From Bifidobacterium breve (lineage in GTDB: Bacteria; Actinomycetota; Acidimicrobiia; IMCC26256; PALSA-555), in contig CAMDCC010000004.1 of assembly GCA_945889545.1 (NCBI GenBank), positions 1 through 30,392 of the forward strand: a stretch of DNA of 30,392 nucleotides, read 5' to 3'. Under the pieces are notes generated by a model. That model was not told the origin of the DNA and searched no databases. It was given only the letters and a program-made list of their open reading frames with translations. The position numbers and the translations under genes are program-made. Below are positions 24,702-30,392 of this stretch, piece by piece. The stretch's first letter is position 1. Each line of letters starts with the position of its first letter.

Positions 24702-26108
24702 ATGGATACGCGCGAGGACACGGTCACCGACGGACGGATGGTGACGCGCGAGCTTGCCGAGTGGGTGGCCGGGCTCCGGTACGAAGATCTCCCGCGTGAA
24801 GTGGTCGAGGAAGCCGGCCGCGCGTTCACCGACTTCCTGGGCGAGTGCCTCTTCGTCGGGGCGACCCAGCCGTGGGGCCAGAGCATCGCCGACTTCTGCG
24901 CCCGCGAGGGCGGCGGCCAGCCCGAGGCGACCATCATCGCGTTGGGGAAGAAGACCTTGTCGTCGCGGGCGGCGTTCGCGAACGGCACGATGGCCCTCGG
25001 CTTCGAGTTCGCTGACTTTGGTGCTGGAAGTCGGCCGTACCCGTTTGCGGTCACGGGTCCCTTGGCCCTCGCCGAGGCGCGTCAGCGATCCGGCAAGGAT
25101 CTCGCGCTCGCGATCGTCATCGGTTACGAGGTCATGGGTCGCGTCTTTCGCGCCACGTTCAAACGTGGCGAAGGGAACAGCCCGTTCTACGTGCCGTCGG
25201 TGTATGGCACGGTCGGATCGGCTGCCGCGTGCGCACGCGTGCTCGGCCTGTCACCGCAGCACACGACGTACGCGTTGGGGTTGGGTGCCGCCTTCACCGG
25301 TGGCACGTTCCAGGGTCACGAGGAAGGTGCGTGGCAGCGATCGCTGAACGGGGGCATGGCGGGGGAGCGCGCGGTCACGGCGGCACTGCTCGCCGAGACG
25401 GGCTTCCGTGCGACGGAGCTCGGTCTCGAAGGTGTGCAGGGTTTCGCGAAGATGTACTCCGGTGGACGCCTCGACCCGGCGGCATTGCTCGACGATCTCG
25501 GGGTGTCGTTCATCATCACCGATCGATGGGTGAAGTGTTATCCGATGAACACGACGCTGCACGCTCCCGTCGAAGCATTGCTTGCGATCATGCACACGCA
25601 TGGCCTCCAGCACACCGACATCGAGGAGATCGATGCCGCGTGGCAACAGGTCGAGCCTTTCCTGGCCAAGCACAAGGTCAACACGGTCGTCGGCGCGCAG
25701 GCGAGTCTTCCGTTTGCTTTGGCCGTGGCCGCGGTGCGCGGCAAAGTGGGGGTCGACGAGTTCACCGAGGAGACCGTCGCCGACCCAACGATCCAGGAGA
25801 TGATCCCCCGGACGGTCGTGCACCAGGACGACGAGCTGTACGCGAAGGTCACGAACAGCATGCCGGGGCGGGTAACCGTGCGGACCAAGGACGGCCGCGA
25901 ATTCACTGATGAGGTGCTCTATCCAAAAGGCAATCCGAGCAACCCGATGACCGAGGACGAGTTCAAGGGGAAGTTCATGGACATGGCCGTGCGCGTGCTC
26001 GGTCACGACCAAGCCGACGAGCTCTACCAACGGGCCCGGGAGTTGGACAGCGCCGCAGACGTGGCCGACTTGGCTCCGCTGTTCAGCCCTCAGAACAGCA
26101 CCCAATAG
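24702..26108 (+). CDS. MmgE/PrpD-family protein with altered active-site motif
   Basis: This 468-residue protein shows the family's all-helical N-terminal domain (TRELAEWVAGLRYEDLP) and lid domain. The family includes 2-methylcitrate dehydratase, cis-aconitate decarboxylase and iminodisuccinate epimerase. In the usual NGAxxHALDFDD motif the sequence here is NGTMALGFEFAD (94-105). Aligned with the second copy at 27946, H91 becomes L99, D96 becomes A104, H104 becomes P112, and the lysine of the TKSFQAG motif becomes arginine (QRSLNGG). It may be a pseudoenzyme, a partner of the second copy, or an enzyme with different chemistry. ATG 24702 has AGAGGA nine bases upstream. It is followed by the aconitase-family genes. 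Confidence 0.88.
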   Translation: MDTREDTVTDGRMVTRELAEWVAGLRYEDLPREVVEEAGRAFTDFLGECLFVGATQPWGQSIADFCAREGGGQPEATIIALGKKTLSSRAAFANGTMALGFEFADFGAGSRPYPFAVTGPLALAEARQRSGKDLALAIVIGYEVMGRVFRATFKRGEGNSPFYVPSVYGTVGSAAACARVLGLSPQHTTYALGLGAAFTGGTFQGHEEGAWQRSLNGGMAGERAVTAALLAETGFRATELGLEGVQGFAKMYSGGRLDPAALLDDLGVSFIITDRWVKCYPMNTTLHAPVEALLAIMHTHGLQHTDIEEIDAAWQQVEPFLAKHKVNTVVGAQASLPFALAVAAVRGKVGVDEFTEETVADPTIQEMIPRTVVHQDDELYAKVTNSMPGRVTVRTKDGREFTDEVLYPKGNPSNPMTEDEFKGKFMDMAVRVLGHDQADELYQRARELDSAADVADLAPLFSPQNSTQ

Positions 26109-26135
26109 AGCGATTTGATTGCGAGGCGTACTTCC

Positions 26136-27365
26136 ATGGGCATGAATGCGATCGAGAAGATCCTGGCGAACCACTCCGAGCAGGAGACCGTCGTGCCGGG
26201 CGACGTCGTGGTGGTCGACGTCGATGTCACAGTGCAGTTCGATTCCGCGCGGGAAGACGTCCTGAAGCTGGCCAACCCCGACAAGCTCGTCTTACTGCAT
26301 GACCATGTCGTCCCGGCGCCCACGGTGCAGGCGGCGAACAACGCCAAGCGCATGCGCGAGTTCGTCGAGCGCTTCGACATCAAGAACTACTTTCCCGTCG
26401 GGCAGCACGGCATCTCGCACGTGCTGGTCGCGCAAGAGGGCTACGCCCTGCCGGGCCAGATCTTGGTGAACGCCGATTCCCACACCTGCTCCTCGGGCGC
26501 CATGAACTGCCTCGCTCGCGGCATGGGGCCGTCGGAGATGCTGTACATCCTCTGCAAGGGCCGGACCTGGTACAACGTCGGCCCGACCACGAAGGTGGTC
26601 CTCGAGGGCAAACTTCCCGAGCGGGTGTTCCCGCGCGATGTCATCCACTTCATTCCCGGCCAATACGGTGATTTCGCCGGCCAGAACCTCGAATGGCACG
26701 GCGACGGCCTTGCCGGGATCGGCATGGACGGCCGACTCACGATGGCGACGATCTCGGCCGAGCTGTCGGTGGAGTTCTCGCTCTTCCCGTACGACGACGT
26801 GCTGGCCGAGTTCCTCGAAGGACGGGCGAAGTGGCCGTTCGAACCAGTGCACCCCGACGCCGACGCCAACTACGAGCAGACGATCACTGTCGACATGTCG
26901 ATGCTCGAACCGCAGGTCGTGCTTCCCGGCAAGGTCGCCTGGAACTCGAAGAACGTTGGTGATGTCGCTGGTCAGAAGGTCGATCAGGCATTCATCGGCT
27001 CGTGCGCGAACGGCCGCCTGAGCGACTTCGCGATCGCGGCTGAGATCGTGAAGGGTCGACAGCTGGCAAAGGGCGTGCGAATGATCGTGACACCGGGGAG
27101 CCAGGCAATCCTCAAGGACGCGATCAAGCTCGGCTACGTGGAGACATTGATGGACGCGGGCGCGGTCGTCACCAACTCCACGTGTGGCGCGTGCTTCGGC
27201 GGTCACATGGGTCTGCTCGCCGATGGTGAGGTGTGCATCACTGCGTCGACGCGCAACTTCCAAGGACGAATGGGAAGCCCCAAGGCCGACGTGTTCATGG
27301 GTTCACCGGCGACGGTCGCCGCGTCGGCGATCGCCGGCGTGATCACCGATCCGCGAGACGTTTAG
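26136..27365 (+). CDS. Aconitase-superfamily large subunit (LeuC/homoaconitase-like)
   Basis: This 409-residue iron-sulfur hydro-lyase subunit has a length typical of the stand-alone LeuC/HacA type. The [4Fe-4S] cysteines are C290 (GSCANGR) and C350 and C353 (TCGACFGGHMG). The substrate-side motif is NADSHTCSSGAMN (112-124), and STRNFQGRMGSPKADVF is the family C-terminal region. It forms a heterodimer with the LeuD-like subunit that follows. Databases would probably call it 3-isopropylmalate dehydratase, but the setting beside two MmgE/PrpD genes and no other leucine genes argues for another hydroxy-acid substrate. ATG 26136 has GAGG nine bases upstream; ATG 26142 and TTG 26115 are in-frame alternatives. 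Confidence 0.93.
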   Translation: MGMNAIEKILANHSEQETVVPGDVVVVDVDVTVQFDSAREDVLKLANPDKLVLLHDHVVPAPTVQAANNAKRMREFVERFDIKNYFPVGQHGISHVLVAQEGYALPGQILVNADSHTCSSGAMNCLARGMGPSEMLYILCKGRTWYNVGPTTKVVLEGKLPERVFPRDVIHFIPGQYGDFAGQNLEWHGDGLAGIGMDGRLTMATISAELSVEFSLFPYDDVLAEFLEGRAKWPFEPVHPDADANYEQTITVDMSMLEPQVVLPGKVAWNSKNVGDVAGQKVDQAFIGSCANGRLSDFAIAAEIVKGRQLAKGVRMIVTPGSQAILKDAIKLGYVETLMDAGAVVTNSTCGACFGGHMGLLADGEVCITASTRNFQGRMGSPKADVFMGSPATVAASAIAGVITDPRDV

Positions 27366-27385
27366 ATGCAGCGAAGGAGCGCATG

Positions 27386-27889
27386 ATGGCGCGCACGTTC
27401 ACGGGCAAGGTCTGGAAGTTCGACCATGACATCAACACGGACCTGGTCATCCCGAACTTCGCGGTCCTGATGACCCTCGAAGACCAGCTCAAGCACTGCT
27501 TCTCGGCCAACCGACCCGGGTGGGTCGACGAGGTGCAACCCGGCGACGTGCTGCTCGCCGGCCGCAACTTCGGCGTTGGCTCCGCGCGCAACATCGGTGC
27601 CGTCTTCCACGGCTTGGGCATCGTCGGTGTTGTCGCCGACTCGTTCAACGGTCTGGGCCTGCGGAACTGCATCAACGCGGGTTTGCCGCCGCTTCCGTGC
27701 CCGGGCATCCTCGATGTGTTCGACGAAGGCGACACGGCCGAAGTGGATTGGGTTGCTGGCGCGGTGCTGAACGTCACGACGGGCGCGACCGTGACCGGCG
27801 CCCCGATCCCGAAGGCGTTGCAAGACATCGTCGAGGCCGGCGGTGTCGAGGCTGTGCTGCGCAACGAGGGCTACCTCGCCGCTCGGTGA
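27386..27889 (+). CDS. Aconitase-superfamily small subunit (LeuD-like)
   Basis: This 167-residue swivel-domain subunit has DHDINTDLVIP (13-23) and GRNFGVGSARNIG (59-71). The canonical GSSREHAP segment is GSARNIGA here. The usual SFARIFYRNAIN is SFNGLGLRNCIN, and the substrate loop after the VIP motif reads NFAVLM where isopropylmalate enzymes commonly have a YLxx pattern. These changes sit in the substrate-recognition face and suggest a substrate other than isopropylmalate. ATG 27386 is favoured over ATG 27383 because GAAGGAG (27373-27379) lies six bases upstream. It follows the large subunit after 20 bases, as expected for a heterodimer. Confidence 0.93.
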   Translation: MARTFTGKVWKFDHDINTDLVIPNFAVLMTLEDQLKHCFSANRPGWVDEVQPGDVLLAGRNFGVGSARNIGAVFHGLGIVGVVADSFNGLGLRNCINAGLPPLPCPGILDVFDEGDTAEVDWVAGAVLNVTTGATVTGAPIPKALQDIVEAGGVEAVLRNEGYLAAR

Positions 27890-27906
27890 AGAGTCGAGAG
27901 CAAGAA

Positions 27907-27945
27907 CGAGGGACCAGATCGAGGGACCAGATCGAGGGAGCAGTG
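27907..27945 (+). repeat. Three 13-bp direct repeats carrying Shine-Dalgarno-like GAGGGA
   Basis: CGAGGGACCAGAT occurs exactly at 27907-27919 and 27920-27932, and as a variant CGAGGGAGCAGTG at 27933-27945, ending at the base before ATG 27946. Each copy has a GAGGGA core; the last copy provides the ribosome-binding site of the MmgE/PrpD gene. The unit is not a multiple of three and lies between genes. Confidence 0.9.
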
Positions 27946-29313
27946 ATGGGAGCGACGAACGCTTCGGTGACCGAACGGCTCGCCGAGTGGATCGTGGAAG
28001 CCGACTACGACGACGTCCCAGCTGTCGCGGTCGAACGCGTGCGCGACCGCGTCCTCGACTCTCTCGGTGTGATGTTCGCCGGGATGTCCGTCCCGACCGG
28101 TATCGTCATGCGCGACTGGGTGAAGGCGCAGGGCGGCACGCCCGACAGCACGGTGGTCGCGAGCGGGTTCAAGACGACCGCGCCGTTCGCAACGTTGGCA
28201 AATGCCAGCGCGGGTCACGCGCTCGAGTTCGACGACATCGCCGTCGGCGGCGGCCACTTCGCCAACCCGGTCACGACTGCGACATTGGCGGTTGGTGAGA
28301 AGGTCGGGGCGTCGGGGAGAGATGCCGTGCTCGCGTGGCTCGTGGGCTACGAGGTCATCATCCAGACCTCGAAGCCGTGCCGCGGCCCGCAGGGCAACAC
28401 GCTGCTCAGCCGCGGGTGGTTCAACCAGGGCTTCCAGCCCGCACTCGGTGTTGCAGCCCTCGCGGCCAAGCTGATGAACCTCGATGTGCACCAGACCCGC
28501 ATGGCCCTCGCCAACGCGGCCGGAGCGATGGGCGGGTTGCTCAAGAACCGTGGCAGCGACACCAAGTCGTTCCAAGCCGGGAGCGCGGCGATGCACGGCG
28601 TGATCGCAGCCGAGCTCATGGCCCTCGGGTTCACCGGCAACGAGGACATTCTCGACGGTGACATCGGCGTGGCCCGCTTGCTCGGTCTCGAGCACGGTGA
28701 TGCCGAGCTGGCTCTCGAAGGCCTCGGCACATGGGACATGGCGACGAACGGCTCGACGATCCGCTTGCACGCCTGCTGCGGTGCGAGCCATTGGGCGCAG
28801 GACGCGCTGCTCAACATCCTGCGGCACCGCCCAGTGAAGCCCGAGGAAGTCGCCTCGATCGAGGTGGAGCTCGACGCGTTCCTGATGGACATGATGCCGT
28901 ACCACGATCCACAGACCGGGCTCGAGGCGAAGTACAGCATCGAGTACGACCTCGCAACGATCGTGCTCGACGGTCGCGCGGGCCTGCATCAATACAGCGA
29001 CGCGGCCGTGCAGCGTCCCGAAGCACGCGCACTCATGCAACGGGTGAGCTACCGACTCGTCGACGAAGTGCGTCAGCCCCAGACTCGGGTTGTCGTCACT
29101 CTCGAGAACGGGGAGCGGATCGAGGAGGCCGCGCAGCGATCGCACGGCTCGCCAAGCGATCCCCTCACCGGTGCAGAGGTGCTCGGTAAGTTCCACGAGT
29201 GCGCGGAGGGATTGGTCTCGCAGCCACAGCGTGAGCGCGTGATCGATCTGTGCAAGCGCTTCGAGACGCTGGACAACGTCTGCGAACTCACGGACGCCAT
29301 CGGTACGGTCTGA
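27946..29313 (+). CDS. MmgE/PrpD-family protein with intact active-site motif
   Basis: This 455-residue protein, of typical length, carries the family motif NASAGHALEFDD (86-97) followed by GGGHFANPV with H104. It also has the lysine segment TKSFQAGSAAMHG and a cysteine- and histidine-rich stretch IRLHACCGASHWAQDAL. All positions missing in the paralogue at 24702 are present, so this copy is likely catalytic. Possible reactions are dehydration, decarboxylation or epimerisation of a branched hydroxy or tricarboxylic acid, as in 2-methylcitrate dehydratase and cis-aconitate decarboxylase. ATG 27946 follows three tandem ribosome-binding-like repeats; the frame is open upstream through the small-subunit gene, but that part is not homologous. 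It lies 27 bases before the deacylase gene. Confidence 0.92.
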   Translation: MGATNASVTERLAEWIVEADYDDVPAVAVERVRDRVLDSLGVMFAGMSVPTGIVMRDWVKAQGGTPDSTVVASGFKTTAPFATLANASAGHALEFDDIAVGGGHFANPVTTATLAVGEKVGASGRDAVLAWLVGYEVIIQTSKPCRGPQGNTLLSRGWFNQGFQPALGVAALAAKLMNLDVHQTRMALANAAGAMGGLLKNRGSDTKSFQAGSAAMHGVIAAELMALGFTGNEDILDGDIGVARLLGLEHGDAELALEGLGTWDMATNGSTIRLHACCGASHWAQDALLNILRHRPVKPEEVASIEVELDAFLMDMMPYHDPQTGLEAKYSIEYDLATIVLDGRAGLHQYSDAAVQRPEARALMQRVSYRLVDEVRQPQTRVVVTLENGERIEEAAQRSHGSPSDPLTGAEVLGKFHECAEGLVSQPQRERVIDLCKRFETLDNVCELTDAIGTV

Positions 29314-29340
29314 TCGTGCAAAGCACCAGAGAGGTTCGGC

Positions 29341-30392
29341 ATGTTTGACATCGTTCTCACCGGCGGGCTCATCGTCGACGGCACGGGTGCTCCCGCTCGC
29401 CCCGGAGACGTCGCCATCAAGGACGGGCGCGTCGCTGCTGTTGGCGATGTCGACGGCGAAGCGACGCGCACTATTGATGTCGGTGGGCAGGTCATCGCAC
29501 CGGGCTTCATCGACGCGCACACCCACTACGACGCCCAGCTCCTCTGGGACCCGAGCGCGAACCCCTCGACCGCACACGGGATCACGACCGTGTTGCTGGG
29601 CAACTGCGGCTACACGCTCGCACCCGTGCGACCGCACGATCAGGACTACCTGATGGGGCTGTTCGCCGCCGCAGAAGAGCTTCCGAAGCGCGCGCTCCAG
29701 ACCTATGCACCGTTGAGCTGGGAGACCTTCGCCGACTACGTGGGCTGGCTCGGCGGTCGAGTCGGGCTCAACGTCGTGACCCAGGTCGGTCACAGTGCGG
29801 TACGGCGCTACGTGATGGGAGAGGCCGCGCTCGAACGTGTGGCGACGGCCGAGGAGATCTCGGAGATGGTGACTGTCGTGGAGGACGCGATGGACGCCGG
29901 TGCCGCGGGGATCAGTACCAGCCAGGCGCCGCACCAGCTTGGAGAGAATGGTGAGCACATCCCCTCGTTCTACGCAGACGGTGCAGAACGGCGGGCGTTG
30001 GCGGAAGCGGTGCGCCGGAAGGGCAAGCGCCTCCTCTCGATCAACCCCGCCACCAAGCGCGACGGACTGAACGACGACGACCGAGCGCTGCTCGTCGAGC
30101 TCGCAGAGATCTCGGGCGCGGTTGTCTCCTGGAACGACTTCGGCATGGGCACGCCAAACGGCGACAGCGTGCTCGAGTTCATGGAGGGCGAGCTCGAGCG
30201 CGGCAATGAGATCTACGCGGTGGCGCGGTGCCAGCGGCCCGAGACGCGCTTCACGCTCAAGAAGACGTCGGTGCTGTTCGCGATGTTCGAGCCGTGGCTC
30301 GACTACGGGCGTCTCGATGCTGCCGAGAAGCTCGCAGCGCTGAGTGACCCTGGGTGGCGAGCGCGCCTCGGTGAGTTCTGGGACGGGACGAA
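29341..30392 (+). CDS. N-acyl-D-amino-acid deacylase-like amidohydrolase, 3' end missing
   Basis: The frame is open from ATG 29341 to the window edge (350 residues); full-length family members are about 480-580. The N-terminal small beta domain (DIVLTGGLIVDGTG) is followed by the metal motif DAHTHYDAQ (H60, H62) and the bridging cysteine in LLGNCGYTLAP (C89), diagnostic of the D-aminoacylase branch. GHSAVRRYVMG is also typical. The region where D-aminoacylases have THMRDE and SHLK metal histidines instead reads SINPATKRDG and VVSWNDF. This may therefore be a variant subfamily with a different metal site and substrate. The start is 27 bases after the MmgE/PrpD stop, with AGAGAGG upstream. It suggests an amide or cyclic imide step in the pathway, which is inference. 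Confidence 0.88.
   Translation, partial: MFDIVLTGGLIVDGTGAPARPGDVAIKDGRVAAVGDVDGEATRTIDVGGQVIAPGFIDAHTHYDAQLLWDPSANPSTAHGITTVLLGNCGYTLAPVRPHDQDYLMGLFAAAEELPKRALQTYAPLSWETFADYVGWLGGRVGLNVVTQVGHSAVRRYVMGEAALERVATAEEISEMVTVVEDAMDAGAAGISTSQAPHQLGENGEHIPSFYADGAERRALAEAVRRKGKRLLSINPATKRDGLNDDDRALLVELAEISGAVVSWNDFGMGTPNGDSVLEFMEGELERGNEIYAVARCQRPETRFTLKKTSVLFAMFEPWLDYGRLDAAEKLAALSDPGWRARLGEFWDGT

Noticed and set aside
26136..27889. Leucine biosynthesis leuCD
   Set aside because: Family membership is clear, but the small-subunit recognition motifs differ and no leuA, leuB or ilv gene is nearby; the neighbours are catabolic.
7747..27945. CRISPR-like or transposon-derived repeats
   Set aside because: The three tandem repeats have 6-, 15- and 13-bp units without spacers, terminal inverted repeats or nearby transposase or cas genes.
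27871..29958. Minus-strand open frame of 695 codons opposite the second MmgE/PrpD gene and the deacylase
   Set aside because: It crosses two recognisable genes and the repeat region, with no domain signature.

Overview
The window is GC-rich and almost entirely coding. It holds 26 protein genes, all on the + strand; the first and last run off the edges. GTG starts are frequent, several start codons overlap the preceding stop, and an acyl-CoA dehydrogenase pair of the alpha-beta kind known from actinobacterial sterol catabolism is present. Together these suggest a high-GC actinobacterium, possibly an acidimicrobial or mycobacterial relative. That placement is inference: no rRNA or other marker gene is present. 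I saw no tRNA, rRNA, CRISPR array, transposase, transporter or transcription regulator.

Layout. (1) 1-4542: the three subunits of a xanthine dehydrogenase/CO dehydrogenase-family molybdenum hydroxylase, in the order FAD subunit, 2Fe-2S subunit, large Mo subunit, with a cytochrome P450 gene inserted before the large subunit. (2) 4552-9450: metallo-beta-lactamase-fold hydrolase, amidohydrolase, short-chain dehydrogenase (SDR), small cupin and family III CoA-transferase. (3) 9509-17034: two acyl-CoA dehydrogenase subunits, a double-hotdog MaoC-like dehydratase, a fused double family III CoA-transferase, a methyltransferase-like protein and a second SDR, mostly joined by 4-bp start/stop overlaps. 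(4) 17035-17149: the longest gap, with candidate terminator and promoter signals. (5) 17150-24678: second amidohydrolase, an enoyl-CoA hydratase-family protein with both catalytic glutamates replaced, a third acyl-CoA dehydrogenase, two adjacent acyl-CoA synthetases and an NTF2/SnoaL-like protein. (6) 24702-29313: an aconitase-superfamily heterodimer (LeuC-like and LeuD-like) between two MmgE/PrpD-family genes. (7) 29341-end: an N-acyl-D-amino-acid deacylase-like amidohydrolase.

How it may work together (inference). The content fits a long catabolic cluster. Hydroxylation by the P450 and Mo hydroxylase, and hydrolysis or C-C cleavage by the lactamase-fold and amidohydrolase enzymes, would prepare an unknown substrate. 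CoA activation or transfer, dehydrogenation, hydration and SDR oxidation would then follow a beta-oxidation-like path. The MmgE/PrpD plus LeuCD-like block suggests dehydration or isomerisation of a hydroxy di- or tricarboxylic acid. No thiolase, ferredoxin or substrate-defining gene is in view, so the substrate is unassigned.

The most unusual points are the MmgE/PrpD-LeuCD-MmgE/PrpD block with altered active-site motifs, the fused CoA-transferase with one apparently dead half, the His/His enoyl-CoA hydratase homologue, the P450 embedded in the Mo-hydroxylase operon, and three short tandem repeats at gene ends or starts, one of which triplicates a Shine-Dalgarno-like sequence.
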